Notes: generated by a model not told the origin, from the letters alone. DNA of 64,000 nt from SR-FBR-E99 sp963732365 (GCA_963732365.1 CAVSZC010000001.1:372001-436000); one strand, 5' to 3'. Shown: positions 16,909 to 26,973, counted from the first letter of the stretch. Program-made: numbers and translations.

Positions 16909-17745
16909 CTATTTAAGCATCAAGGTGATATACCTGTCTGCCAGTGCCGCCTTCTCCCTGTCAAGTCCGCTTATAATTATAAGCCTGTCACCCTGCAGAG
17001 CCATGAACAGCAGACCGTTGAAGCCATCGTCAAAAACATATTTAAACGATTCTTCACCTGCATTGAAGGCATCTCCGGCGAGTCTCTGTGCCATATCAGA
17101 AATTTCCTGTTTGCTCTTGCTGTTGAACAGATAGACATCAAACCTGTCATTATCAACCTCATAAGAAGCCCTGAATGAATCATGAAGGAAATCATGGCCA
17201 AGCACTCCCTCCATTATATATGTCTCCTGGTTTGCAATCAGCCCTTCGGCAGGATAAAGCTTCAGCAATGGAGGAAACTCATTTCCCCCTTCAATCCGCT
17301 CTGCAATCATTTCAGCCAGCGTCATCATCGCTTCAGCAGCTTTTTTTGAACCGGAATGTGTCATTATCTTGACATAGAAGCGGCCTTTAAAGAAGTTTAC
17401 AACTCCCTCCTCTGAGTAACCCTGCACTCCTAATTTGATAAAACTGTAAGAGGGAGAACGCTCAAGGGAGTAAATTCCAAATGCTGTCGCCTCGTCGCCG
17501 AATGAATAGATCTCTGCCTTCAGAGACTGCTTTCCCTTACGGTATTCGTTTATGTTGAGGTCCCTGAATCCAAGTGCCAGATACGCATCGGCTGCACCGT
17601 TGATATAATCCCACAGGTCCTCCGGAGTATAAACCGGATAATCGCTGATCTGTTTGTATCCTTTAAGCAGAGGAAACATTTCCTGCTGACCCCGGAGAGC
17701 AGGAAACGCAAAGACCAGGAAGAAGAAGATGGTCACATGTTTCAT
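16909..17745 (-). CDS. DUF6599 family secreted protein
   Basis: This is a 278-residue protein with a signal peptide (about 1-19, ending ALRGQ). The block TPEDLWDYINGAADAYLALGF and the central KIMTHSGSKKAAEAM segment recall DUF6599, a family of unknown function often found beside Fe-S aldo/keto reductases in Bacteroidetes and other phyla. No catalytic motif is recognised. It lies 21 bases downstream of the aldo/keto reductase gene and very likely shares its transcript, so a joint periplasmic redox role is plausible but unproven. Confidence 0.7.
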   Translation of the reverse strand: MKHVTIFFFLVFAFPALRGQQEMFPLLKGYKQISDYPVYTPEDLWDYINGAADAYLALGFRDLNINEYRKGKQSLKAEIYSFGDEATAFGIYSLERSPSYSFIKLGVQGYSEEGVVNFFKGRFYVKIMTHSGSKKAAEAMMTLAEMIAERIEGGNEFPPLLKLYPAEGLIANQETYIMEGVLGHDFLHDSFRASYEVDNDRFDVYLFNSKSKQEISDMAQRLAGDAFNAGEESFKYVFDDGFNGLLFMALQGDRLIIISGLDREKAALADRYITLMLK

Positions 17746-17766
17746 TGACGTAACTCTTTATGTTGA

Positions 17767-18948
17767 TTAAGCTATAAGGTCATAGGGAACGTGCTTCAGC
17801 CTCGCGATATCAGTTATCTTTCCCCTGAGGTCAAATCCCTTGATACACTCAGCCGAACATGTTTCGCATAATGTACATGGGTCAGAGGTGGCATCCGTTT
17901 CCCTGAGGAGGTCCGATGCCATTGCCAGGTTTCCGTACCCGTAGGCGTACATGTATGCCCTCATCATCTCAGGTATCGGCAGGTTGGCGGGGCATCCCTT
18001 AAGGCAATTCTGACAGGCGTTGCAGTAGAGGCCGCCTGATGCAGCAGCGGCAATGAGACCACTTTTTTCTTCAGCCGTAAGGGTAATATCTGCAAGTACC
18101 TTCAGATCAGCATTCACATGATCAAATGTAGTCATACCGGGTATTGTAGTATGGACATTCGGGTTGGAGAGAGCCCATTTCAGGGCTGCCTGAGGATTGA
18201 CGGCCTTTGTCTTCTCCTTGTCAAGGAACCCTCCCGCCATTGTCTTCATGGCCACTACTCCGAGACCAGCCTTAGTGGCTGATTCAAGGGCACTGTTAAG
18301 ATCATCGAGGTGTGCAAGGTTGAAATTATAGGCTGTCAGCACAACGTCCCAAATTCCCTCTTCAACCATGGTCCTGATCACAAGAGGTTCATTCTTATGG
18401 GTCGAAACTCCAATAAACCTTGCCTTTCCCTTCTTCTTAAGGTCAAGCATGGCGGCGGTGATCTCCTTGTGTCTCACTATCTCAGCGCTGTCGGCAGCAT
18501 GCATATAGAGAATGTCAACGTAATCCATTTTCAGCCTGGTAAGACTCAGTTCAAATTTAGCCAGGAAATCCTCTGCAGTCGTCTCTTTCGAAGGGAGTCC
18601 CGTGCGTGAATCTACTCCGGCTGGCTTCACCTTTGTTGCAAGTATGAATGATTCCCGGGGAACAGATTCAAAGAAGCTGCCCAGCATTTCTTCATTCCTT
18701 CCGTTCATATAGCCGTGAGCTGTGTCAAACATTCTCATTCCTCCTTCGTAAGCTGCTTTTACCAGGGCATTGTTATCCGATCTCATGACACCGAAACTCA
18801 CTACAGGGACCTTCAGCCCGGTCTTGCCCAGTGTCCTGTAAATAATCTCCTGACTGGCCGGTCTGTCACCCGCCAGGGCAGTATGGTTTATTGTTGCCAG
18901 TCCTGCCGCACCTGCAAGACCTGACCTCAGAAATGTTCTTCTTTTCAT
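17767..18948 (-). CDS. Tat-exported aldo/keto reductase with C-terminal 2[4Fe-4S] domain
   Basis: This 393-residue oxidoreductase starts with a twin-arginine signal (MKRRTFLRSGLAGAAGLA), so it should be exported folded with its cofactor. The AKR barrel (about 35-320) has the catalytic tetrad in DTAHGY (Asp, Tyr), ATKVKPAG (Lys) and MHAADS (His). After it come two cysteine clusters, CNACQNCLKGCP and CTLCETCSAEC, each fit to hold a [4Fe-4S] centre. Such Fe-S aldo/keto reductases are common in anaerobes but their substrates are unknown. The DUF6599 gene follows 21 bases downstream. Confidence 0.92.
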   Translation of the reverse strand: MKRRTFLRSGLAGAAGLATINHTALAGDRPASQEIIYRTLGKTGLKVPVVSFGVMRSDNNALVKAAYEGGMRMFDTAHGYMNGRNEEMLGSFFESVPRESFILATKVKPAGVDSRTGLPSKETTAEDFLAKFELSLTRLKMDYVDILYMHAADSAEIVRHKEITAAMLDLKKKGKARFIGVSTHKNEPLVIRTMVEEGIWDVVLTAYNFNLAHLDDLNSALESATKAGLGVVAMKTMAGGFLDKEKTKAVNPQAALKWALSNPNVHTTIPGMTTFDHVNADLKVLADITLTAEEKSGLIAAAASGGLYCNACQNCLKGCPANLPIPEMMRAYMYAYGYGNLAMASDLLRETDATSDPCTLCETCSAECIKGFDLRGKITDIARLKHVPYDLIA

Positions 18949-19061
18949 ATGGGCTGAATTTGAGTTTTAGTCTGATTAATTAACACTATGTCAGAGCCAA
19001 TATACAAATATTTTATATTATTTTGGAGTAGCTGCCGGATAGCATAAAAATCAGATACATT

Positions 19062-19709
19062 ATGGGACGCTATATTCATAACCTTATCCTGCAGGGTGAA
19101 GGGATGAATCTTGATTTCAAGTACTGCATATCTGATCCTCACAAGATAGCCAGGTCACTCTCCGCGTTCTCAAACAGTGAGGGTGGAAAACTGCTGATAG
19201 GTGTCAGGGACAACGGATCACTTGCCGGGGTAAGGTCAGATGAGGAATATTACATGATTGATGCCGCAGCACGTTTATATTGCCGGCCGGAAGTAAGTGT
19301 AGGAATCAGAAGTCACACGATAAACGGTAAAAGTATCCTTGAGGTTGATGTCCCAAGGAGCACCATCATACCTGTGAGGGCAAAGGATGAGGAAGGCAGG
19401 TGGAAGGCATACTTTCGGCAGCGTGACCAGAATTTCCTGGCTGACAGGGTGCTTCTGCAGGTATGGCGCAGGAGCAGCCGTTCGCACGGTCTCCTTATAA
19501 GGTTTGATGATAAGGAAAACCTCCTGCTGAATCACCTGAGGGACGGCGGGAAGATTACCGTTGCTGAGTTCCGCAGACTGGCTGAGATCAACAGCAGGAG
19601 CGCAGAGAGGATATTAAGTGACTTCATGTTGTGCGGAATAATAAGGTGTGAGGCAAGTGAAAAAGGTCTCTTCTACCGTCTCACCCGCGAATTTGAGACC
19701 TCCGGCTGA
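19062..19709 (+). CDS. AlbA_2 (Schlafen-type) domain protein with winged-helix tail
   Basis: This 215-residue protein contains an AlbA_2 domain of about 110 residues: the E-x-x-x-x-DFK start (GEGMNLDFKYC), then IARSLSAFSNSEGGKLLIGV, which is the family hallmark. The C-terminal 65 residues (GGKITVAEFRRLAEINSRSA onward) look like a winged helix-turn-helix. Common members of this group are about twice as long with an ATPase-like module in between, which is missing here. A role as a nucleic-acid-binding regulator is likely. It is divergent from the aldo/keto reductase and convergent with the SpoIIE gene, 4 bases apart. Confidence 0.78.
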   Translation: MGRYIHNLILQGEGMNLDFKYCISDPHKIARSLSAFSNSEGGKLLIGVRDNGSLAGVRSDEEYYMIDAAARLYCRPEVSVGIRSHTINGKSILEVDVPRSTIIPVRAKDEEGRWKAYFRQRDQNFLADRVLLQVWRRSSRSHGLLIRFDDKENLLLNHLRDGGKITVAEFRRLAEINSRSAERILSDFMLCGIIRCEASEKGLFYRLTREFETSG

Positions 19710-19713
19710 TGTT

Positions 19714-22700
19714 CTAATCAGCCTTGAAGCCCATCACCAGAATATCATCTACCTGGTGTGACGAGCCCATCCAGCTTCTGATCCGTTCATCGAGTATCTC
19801 CATCTGTTTATTCATCGGGTAATCCTGCACCTCCAGAATCAGTTTTATAAAGTTCTTCTTCATAAACTTGCGGCCAGTGGTGCCATTGAACTGATTTATA
19901 TAACCGTCAGTGAAGAGGTAATATGAGATATCCCTCTCCATCACCCACTCGCTCTGTGTAAAATCCTGGTTCACCCTGGCCGAGATACCGACTGTCATCT
20001 TGCTTCCATAGACCGTCTCAAGGAGAAATCTTCCATTGGCAACAGATCCGTCATCAGTTTCAAATTCCCCTTTTTCCCATATCTCGATCTCAACTTCATT
20101 CATAGGTCTTACCTTGAAGCATGGGCTATATGCTCCTGAGAATTCGACGATGCGTCTTGTATAGTCAAACACCAGCAGGGCCATATTTATCCCGTCCCTC
20201 CTTTCATCTGCCTCACGTGTCTGTTTAAGGGAGTCAATCACCTGTTTGCGAAGCTCATTAAGAATGTGGCTTGCTTTTCTGTATGGCTGTTTATTAATTA
20301 TCTCATCGAGGAAGGATATCCCAAGGAGGCTCATGAAGGCACCCGGCACGCCGTGTCCGGTGCAGTCAGCTGCAACAAGGAAGAACTTCTCCTCCCTGCG
20401 GGCCATCCAGTAAAAGTCACCTGAAACAACGTCGCGGGGTTTAAAAAGGATGAAGTAGTTCGGAGTCTGATCTGCCAGTATCTTCTCCGGGGGCAGCAAG
20501 GCCCTCTGAATGCGGCTGGCATAATGAACGCTGGCATCCAGCTCATTCTTCTGACTGACAACATCTGCTGTCTTCTGCCCTGCAAGTTGTTCCAGTCGGA
20601 TATTCTCATTTCGTAGGCTGCGGGAGAAGAACCTGGCTGTTGCATAGATAAGCAGCATTAACAGTATTGTATACATAGCCAGGGCCCATGCTGTTGTGTA
20701 AAAGGGTTCCCGGACGGAGAAGCTGAAGAGGGCTTCTTCGCTCTCAAGCCCGGTACTTGTCTTGGCCTTCAGCCTGAAGGTATAATGTCCCGAAGGCAGG
20801 TTGGTGTATTCCCTGGCGTTACGTTTTTCCCACTTTGACCACTCATCGTCAAATCCGTCAAGCCTGTGCCTGTACTCAGTTTTCCCCTCTTCCACGTATG
20901 ACGTGGCAGTCCATCTGAATGAGATGTCATTCTGAAAATATCTCAGTACAGGGAGCTTACCCTCCGCTTGTGATACGGACGGAATTTTTATTCCCGTCTC
21001 TGAGGAGGTATAAAAAAGAGGGTCCATCAGCAAGGTGCCTGACCCTGCTGTGATGCCTGTAAAGAAAGTGCTGAATGAGCCGTAGCCGTAACCCAGCTTT
21101 GCCTTATCCACTACATAAAGGTTGCGTCCCTTGACAATCCATACATTACCCTCAATGAATTCAATGTCTGCCGTGGGAATGTCAGGCAGGAAATCAAACT
21201 GCCGCCTGAAGACCACGTGCCCCTGGCGTGTAGGGGTTACCAGCGCATCGAAGTGACGCTTGTCAAATCCTGATAAGACAATATCACCCTCCGCAGTCTT
21301 AATGATCTTATGAATATTCGCATCGCCGAATGTCGCACCAACCAGTTTATTATCCTTTTCAAACAGGTCATTATAAGGATTATACAGAAACAGGCCATTT
21401 CCGGTGCATATGTACAGGTTATTATCTGCAGTAACAATCCGGTTAAGGGTTTTGCTGGTCAGCCCGCTGGTCTCGTCATAGGGAACAAATGTCGTATCAG
21501 AGGGTGTGCACTGCATCCTATAAAGGCGGTCAGGTGAGGCAGTGAGCACCCACCACTCCCCTTCCGCAGAGAGCTCAATATTGCTTACCGCACCTATAGT
21601 GGCATTCCTGTAACTGATGTTAGCCACCTTCCATCTGCCATTGAGATATTTTATTGTAAGTATTTTACCGTCATCAGTTCCTGCCAGCAGCAGGTCGGGC
21701 CTTGTTGTATCAGATTTTACAGCAGTAATATTCACCTGATCAAGCACCACCGATACCTGTTCGTATTCATCGATCTGGAACAGCCCTTCCGTTGTCCCGG
21801 CAATTAGTACTTCCCAGTCAGAATTCTTACATACGATCAAATCAAAAACCTTACTTTTCACCCCATCCAGCTTCAGAAACTGCATCTTGTTATCATGGTC
21901 CACAAAGCTCCTGAAGAGGCCAAGATCATGACCTGCGTAAATGTATCCGCCAAACTCCATTGCATTCCTCAGTGATGTTTCAGTGAAGAATTCATTCACC
22001 GGGAGCGAGACGTATGCCCTGTCAATATATCCCTGTGTACAGAACCAGAGCTGCGAGTTGGACAGATAGTCGCAGAACATAGCCGTTATTGCTGCCTCCG
22101 GTATACCTGTCGTTTCTGAGGAAATCTGCTGCTGCAGCCTTCCGTCGTTGCTGAAGATGGAGATACCTTCTCCGTCATTGACGCCAACCGCAAAGCGATT
22201 ACCGGGGAGCCTTACTGCGCCTGAGATGGGACCCGCTTTAAGTCTGTCGTTGTTCTCCGTCGAAAGGAAGTCAGATTTCAGTTCACCGGTTTTCAGATTA
22301 AAGAGAAAGACGCCTGAGTCGGATGATGCAATTAACAGGTTATCCCTGTCATAAACGATGATCGACCTGAACTGCATCATCTTCATCCTGTCTCCCCCGG
22401 GTATGAGGCTTATCACACCCTCCTTCAGTTCAAAAAGACCCTCCCTGTTGTCGGCAATGATTACGCTTCCTTCCCTGGCGAGTAAGAGTGCTGCGTTTGA
22501 CAGGCTGTTATCCTTGCTCAGATCAATTACTGCGAGTTCGTTCCTGTCAATGTCATAGAGATATAGCTTCTTACCGTCTGTGAAATAAACGAATGAGCTG
22601 TCGGAAGTGATGGAACAAATCGTCCCGACCTCTTTTCTTGCAAGAGAATCGGTCAGCCTGTCAGCGAGCGAGACGTATGAGAGGTCACCCCTGTCGTCCG

Positions 22701-23025
22701 GCTGAAGGAGGCCAAAATCGTCTGTCATGCCCGCATAGACAACTCCTCTGTGATCTGAACAGAGTGAGTTTACGCTCTTTTCACCATGCACCTGCACAAC
22801 TCCCCATTCAGTGCCGTCATAAGTTAAAATGCCCTTCCGCTGGCTGCCGAAGTACATCACTCCCCTCTTATCCATGGTAGCACAGATGTTATTAGGGTCT
22901 CCCGGGGTTTCCATTGCATCGAAACAACGCACAACGGGAGCCCCCGACCTGTTAACCTGTGCCAGAAGGGCAAATTGATGAAAAGTCAGCAGAAAAATGA
23001 GAAACAGTCCGTTCTTCATTCCCAT
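19714..23025 (-). CDS. Beta-propeller sensor with SpoIIE-type protein phosphatase domain
   Basis: This is a 1103-residue transmembrane sensor. A signal peptide (about 1-23) is followed by a long periplasmic region of two-component-regulator propeller repeats (about 30-690), a Y_Y_Y domain (about 700-775, with YRHRLDGFDDEWSKW), one membrane helix (about 783-803), a coiled coil (about 805-845) and a PP2C-like SpoIIE phosphatase (about 850-1100) with metal-site motifs KPRDVVSGDFYW, AADCTGHGVPGAFMS and FTDGYINQFNG. It resembles hybrid sugar sensors but has a Ser/Thr phosphatase in place of a kinase. The phosphoprotein target is not encoded beside it. Confidence 0.92.
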   Translation of the reverse strand: MGMKNGLFLIFLLTFHQFALLAQVNRSGAPVVRCFDAMETPGDPNNICATMDKRGVMYFGSQRKGILTYDGTEWGVVQVHGEKSVNSLCSDHRGVVYAGMTDDFGLLQPDDRGDLSYVSLADRLTDSLARKEVGTICSITSDSSFVYFTDGKKLYLYDIDRNELAVIDLSKDNSLSNAALLLAREGSVIIADNREGLFELKEGVISLIPGGDRMKMMQFRSIIVYDRDNLLIASSDSGVFLFNLKTGELKSDFLSTENNDRLKAGPISGAVRLPGNRFAVGVNDGEGISIFSNDGRLQQQISSETTGIPEAAITAMFCDYLSNSQLWFCTQGYIDRAYVSLPVNEFFTETSLRNAMEFGGYIYAGHDLGLFRSFVDHDNKMQFLKLDGVKSKVFDLIVCKNSDWEVLIAGTTEGLFQIDEYEQVSVVLDQVNITAVKSDTTRPDLLLAGTDDGKILTIKYLNGRWKVANISYRNATIGAVSNIELSAEGEWWVLTASPDRLYRMQCTPSDTTFVPYDETSGLTSKTLNRIVTADNNLYICTGNGLFLYNPYNDLFEKDNKLVGATFGDANIHKIIKTAEGDIVLSGFDKRHFDALVTPTRQGHVVFRRQFDFLPDIPTADIEFIEGNVWIVKGRNLYVVDKAKLGYGYGSFSTFFTGITAGSGTLLMDPLFYTSSETGIKIPSVSQAEGKLPVLRYFQNDISFRWTATSYVEEGKTEYRHRLDGFDDEWSKWEKRNAREYTNLPSGHYTFRLKAKTSTGLESEEALFSFSVREPFYTTAWALAMYTILLMLLIYATARFFSRSLRNENIRLEQLAGQKTADVVSQKNELDASVHYASRIQRALLPPEKILADQTPNYFILFKPRDVVSGDFYWMARREEKFFLVAADCTGHGVPGAFMSLLGISFLDEIINKQPYRKASHILNELRKQVIDSLKQTREADERRDGINMALLVFDYTRRIVEFSGAYSPCFKVRPMNEVEIEIWEKGEFETDDGSVANGRFLLETVYGSKMTVGISARVNQDFTQSEWVMERDISYYLFTDGYINQFNGTTGRKFMKKNFIKLILEVQDYPMNKQMEILDERIRSWMGSSHQVDDILVMGFKAD

Positions 23026-23140
23026 TAAGATCTCCCTGAATAAAGAGATAAATATACGAATTCATATCAAATTCAGGCGGTCAGACTTTGGCATTCTATT
23101 TGCGACAATTTTTGTTTATCTTGCTTCACTTTAAGAAGGT

Positions 23141-26100
23141 ATGAGGGTAATCAACAGAGCTATTGTTCTGCTGGCTTTTGCTGTTGCTGCAACCGGCCTG
23201 CTTAAGGCACAGGTTTCGGCTCGTGAAAGTATGGTTCCGGGGGCTGAACTGAGGCCGGAGTCACCTAACCGTGATCAAGGTATCACCTATCGCAACGGCA
23301 ATCCCAGGCTGAAGAAGTCATCCGATCCTTCCGGAAGATATTTCAGAATCTCTTTGCCGGGTCACCATTTCACTAGTGAAACAGGGAAGCCGGAACTGCC
23401 GGTATACAGTCGTCTGATAGAGGTGCCCCGCGGCATGGAAGTCCGGGTTCATATCTCTGATGTTGTGACAAGGCGGGTACACTTTTCTGACCACGGACTA
23501 AGGGGCTCTCAGATCTATCCGTCACAGCCTGCCAGGACAAAAAACCAGCCTCCTGATGAAAAGGTTGTAATCAAGGACAAGAAGACGTACGAAACAAGAG
23601 GCATTATATCGCATGACACGGTAGTGATAAAAAGGGAAGGGATATTCAGGGGAAGGGAGCTTTATAACATAGCCCTGTATCCGGCATTCTACGACCCTTC
23701 CGGAGGGTATGTTGACCTGATCACATCAATGAATGTTGAAATAACTCAATCGCCTTCAGAGACCAAGGGTGACGGCACCTTCCCTCCTGCCGGGGAGAAA
23801 GGAGGATTTGCATCTGAGGCGTACATCACCGGTTATACTGACGAACCGGTGACCATGATCATTGTGACAGACTCCGTCTTCATAAAACACCTGCAGCCGC
23901 TCATAAGATGGAAGACTCTGAAAGGAATTAATACCACTGTTCTGTATAAGGGGCCCGGGTCACCCGACACGGTCTACAATGACCTTAAGAGAAGGATAAC
24001 ATCATTTTATTCCAGTGCAGTTGAAGCAGGCAATCCTCCGCAGTATCTGCTCATTGTTGGCGATCTTTCGAAAATACCCGCCTCACGGGGTACAGGAAAT
24101 GTCTCTGACCTCTATTACGGTGAGTTTGACGGTGAGGGTGACTACATCCCGGAGCTGTTCATTGGACGCCTTCCGGTCAGTGACACCACCCAGCTCAAGG
24201 GAATGGTCAGGAAAATCATTGACTATGAGAGCTATGCGTTTGAAGCAGGGAATAAATTCTGGTCTGGCGCGGTGGCAACGGCAGGAAATGACCAGAGCTA
24301 CGAGAAATATATGAACGGCCAGATAGGGTATGTATTTGATGAATACCTGAGCCGGGATACATCCCTGAAGGCTTTTCACTGGCTCTATCCCGAAGCGTCA
24401 CAGAAGGATGATTCCCTTAAGTTGCTTTTCAACAAAGGGCTGAGCATTCTTAATTATACGGGACACGGTGAGGCTAACGGATTCAGTGACCCGACCTTCA
24501 AAACAACAGATGTCAGCGGGCTCACAAACATTAACATGTATCCGCTCATTATTTCCAATGCATGCCGTACTGCCCAGATAAATGTAGCTTCATGTTTCGG
24601 GTCAGCAATGGTAAATGCAGTGGATAAGGGAGCGGTTGGCTTTATCGGATGTACCAACGATTCGTTCTGGGCTGATGATTTCTACTGGTCTGTAGGCCCC
24701 GGAACACCTGATACTACAGCGACCTACAGCAACACAGGAACAGGAGCCTTTGACAGATTGTTTCACACCCATGACGAGGCACCGGGAGAGTGGTATTATA
24801 CGATGGGACAGATCAACTTCGCCGGCAATATGGCTGTCTCAGCAAGCACCAGCTCCAGAAAGAAGTACTACTGGGAAACCTATATGCTTCTTGGGGACCC
24901 ATCCCTTTCACCAATGATAGGAAGGCCTGACCGTTTCGAGATAACTGTACCTGATGTTTTGCCCCAGACATTGACTTCCCTTAACTTTTTCTCCAGCCCC
25001 TTCTCATATGCAGCAATCACCAATTTCGATACTCTGTGGGACGCGAGATTTATAAGCCCGTCAGGCAACGTATCACTTGAAATACCGGAAGGGATCAAAG
25101 ACTCATGCCTCCTGATAGTCACAGGGCAGAATATGATACCCTTCAGAAAGACATTACGCTTCGGTTCAGTTTCCGGTCCGTTTCTCACAACAGAGAGCAT
25201 CGTGCTCGATGACTCACAGGGCAATAACAACGGTCTTCCCGACTACGGAGAAAAAATTAACCTCAGGGTCACCATCAAGAACCTGGGCAACGGAGTCTCC
25301 TCAAACCTGAATGCAGATATATCTGCCGTTGCAGGAATGATAACAGTTGAACAGGCCATGACATCCCTGGGTGATCTCGCGCCAGGTGAATCATATACTA
25401 TTGATAACGCATTCATCTTCAGCATATCAGACGAAGCAGAGGATGGCGAAATCGCCTCTCTGCTTCTCACCCTTACCGACAACGGGAATGAGTATCTCTT
25501 CGGTTTGGACATGACAATACTGGCTCCCGATGTCAGAATAATATCATCGGTTCATGATGATAATGATACCGGCAACTCAAATTACCTGCCCGATCCGGGA
25601 GAAACGGTAAAAATCAATGTCAGAGTCAAAAATGAAGGTTCATCAGCGACAAGCGGTACGCTCTCGGTCATCGCTCCTGCCCCATGGCTTACACTGGACT
25701 CTGAGGAAATAGCCACGGGCATTCTTGACCCGGGTGTTGAAAAGGTCCTCAGCCTTGAGGCGGTGATTTCAGATTTTGCCTTACCGGGTACCGAAATCGG
25801 TTATGACGTCGCGCTTGTATGCGGAAAATATGAGGCGTCGGATTCCTACTCAATCAGAACAGGCAAGACCCGTGAGACATGGGAGTTTGACAGGTTTGAT
25901 GTTTTTCCCTGGATACAGGAGAAGGATTTTCCCTGGACAATATCTGCTTCAACATCCTTTGAAAACGTGCGGTCAGCCCGCTCAGGCAATATTCCGGACA
26001 AGGATGAGACTGTGCTGGCTATCTATGTAAATAACCCGGTAAGTGATACCGTCTCATTTTATTCTATGGTATCGTCTGAGTTTAATTATGACGAGTTTAT

Positions 26101-26884
26101 ATTCAGAATTGACAGTGTCACCGACCTGCAGATATCAGGTGAGACACCGTGGGATCTCAGGCAGGCAATTCTCAAACCCGGAGTACATTATCTCGAATGG
26201 ATATACAGAAAGGATGTCTCACTGTCAGGGGGGCTTGATGCGGCATGGATAGATGAGATCACCTTCCCCGACATATCCTTTCTCGAGGCTGACTTGCAAA
26301 TTGACACGGTCTTTGCACCCCCTGCCAGTGCAGATCTGAACAGCGTTGTCATCAAAGGCAGTGTCGTCAATCTTGGGCGAAATACCCTGACCAGTTTCCC
26401 TCTTGCATACAGGATAAATGACGGCGAGGCCGTAAACGAGACATTCGGCCTCAAGATCGATCCGGGCGATACTGTCAATGTAACTTTCAGCCAGACCTGC
26501 AAGCTGCTGCCTGAAACGAGCTATCGCATTTACATTATCAGCCGCCTGCCTGAAGACGGTTACTCAGGCAACGATACCGCATACACTACCTTTATTAAAA
26601 CAGACATTGATGTTCCTCAGATAACCGAGGGGAGCGTCAGATTGATGCCTAATCCCTTCATTGACAGCTTCATTCTTGAAATTGATGCTGAGGGCGAAGA
26701 GAGCGCAGAGATTCAATTTCTTGACATTCAGGGACGTGCCGTGCTACGGTTGAGCGAAGGGCTGATGCCGGGCACCAACAGGATTACTGTATCGTGCCGG
26801 CATCTGCAGGCAGGTACATATACCCTTCGTATTAGTGTCGGTGGAAAAGTGGGGATGATCAGGGCGGTTAAGGGAGGCAATTAG
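23141..26884 (+). CDS. Gingipain-like cysteine protease (peptidase C25) with type IX secretion domain
   Basis: This is a 1247-residue secreted protease. A signal peptide (about 1-24) and propeptide (about 25-230) precede the C25 catalytic domain (about 235-590). The catalytic dyad is visible as His442 in NYTGHGEANG and Cys475 in IISNACRTAQ; the 33-residue spacing equals that of gingipain R (His211/Cys244). Two or three CARDB-like beta-sandwich repeats follow (about 690-1140), then a type A C-terminal sorting domain (about 1165-1247, with LMPNPF and AGTYTLRI) that directs export by the type IX system and cell-surface attachment. No other T9SS gene is in the window. Substrate specificity is not readable. 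Confidence 0.93.
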   Translation: MRVINRAIVLLAFAVAATGLLKAQVSARESMVPGAELRPESPNRDQGITYRNGNPRLKKSSDPSGRYFRISLPGHHFTSETGKPELPVYSRLIEVPRGMEVRVHISDVVTRRVHFSDHGLRGSQIYPSQPARTKNQPPDEKVVIKDKKTYETRGIISHDTVVIKREGIFRGRELYNIALYPAFYDPSGGYVDLITSMNVEITQSPSETKGDGTFPPAGEKGGFASEAYITGYTDEPVTMIIVTDSVFIKHLQPLIRWKTLKGINTTVLYKGPGSPDTVYNDLKRRITSFYSSAVEAGNPPQYLLIVGDLSKIPASRGTGNVSDLYYGEFDGEGDYIPELFIGRLPVSDTTQLKGMVRKIIDYESYAFEAGNKFWSGAVATAGNDQSYEKYMNGQIGYVFDEYLSRDTSLKAFHWLYPEASQKDDSLKLLFNKGLSILNYTGHGEANGFSDPTFKTTDVSGLTNINMYPLIISNACRTAQINVASCFGSAMVNAVDKGAVGFIGCTNDSFWADDFYWSVGPGTPDTTATYSNTGTGAFDRLFHTHDEAPGEWYYTMGQINFAGNMAVSASTSSRKKYYWETYMLLGDPSLSPMIGRPDRFEITVPDVLPQTLTSLNFFSSPFSYAAITNFDTLWDARFISPSGNVSLEIPEGIKDSCLLIVTGQNMIPFRKTLRFGSVSGPFLTTESIVLDDSQGNNNGLPDYGEKINLRVTIKNLGNGVSSNLNADISAVAGMITVEQAMTSLGDLAPGESYTIDNAFIFSISDEAEDGEIASLLLTLTDNGNEYLFGLDMTILAPDVRIISSVHDDNDTGNSNYLPDPGETVKINVRVKNEGSSATSGTLSVIAPAPWLTLDSEEIATGILDPGVEKVLSLEAVISDFALPGTEIGYDVALVCGKYEASDSYSIRTGKTRETWEFDRFDVFPWIQEKDFPWTISASTSFENVRSARSGNIPDKDETVLAIYVNNPVSDTVSFYSMVSSEFNYDEFIFRIDSVTDLQISGETPWDLRQAILKPGVHYLEWIYRKDVSLSGGLDAAWIDEITFPDISFLEADLQIDTVFAPPASADLNSVVIKGSVVNLGRNTLTSFPLAYRINDGEAVNETFGLKIDPGDTVNVTFSQTCKLLPETSYRIYIISRLPEDGYSGNDTAYTTFIKTDIDVPQITEGSVRLMPNPFIDSFILEIDAEGEESAEIQFLDIQGRAVLRLSEGLMPGTNRITVSCRHLQAGTYTLRISVGGKVGMIRAVKGGN

Positions 26885-26895
26885 GAGGTAAGAGT

Positions 26896-26922
26896 TAAAA
26901 ATTAAGAATTAAGAATTTAAGG
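26896..26922. repeat. AT-rich AATTAAG repeat
   Basis: Three imperfect copies of AATTAAG-like heptamers follow the stop of the protease gene. Short AT-rich runs of this kind are scattered between genes in Bacteroidetes; I see no hairpin or coding function. Confidence 0.5.
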
Positions 26923-26973
26923 TTGTAGTATAATAGGATCTCAGCGAGTAAATAACGGGCAAAATCAGGATGT

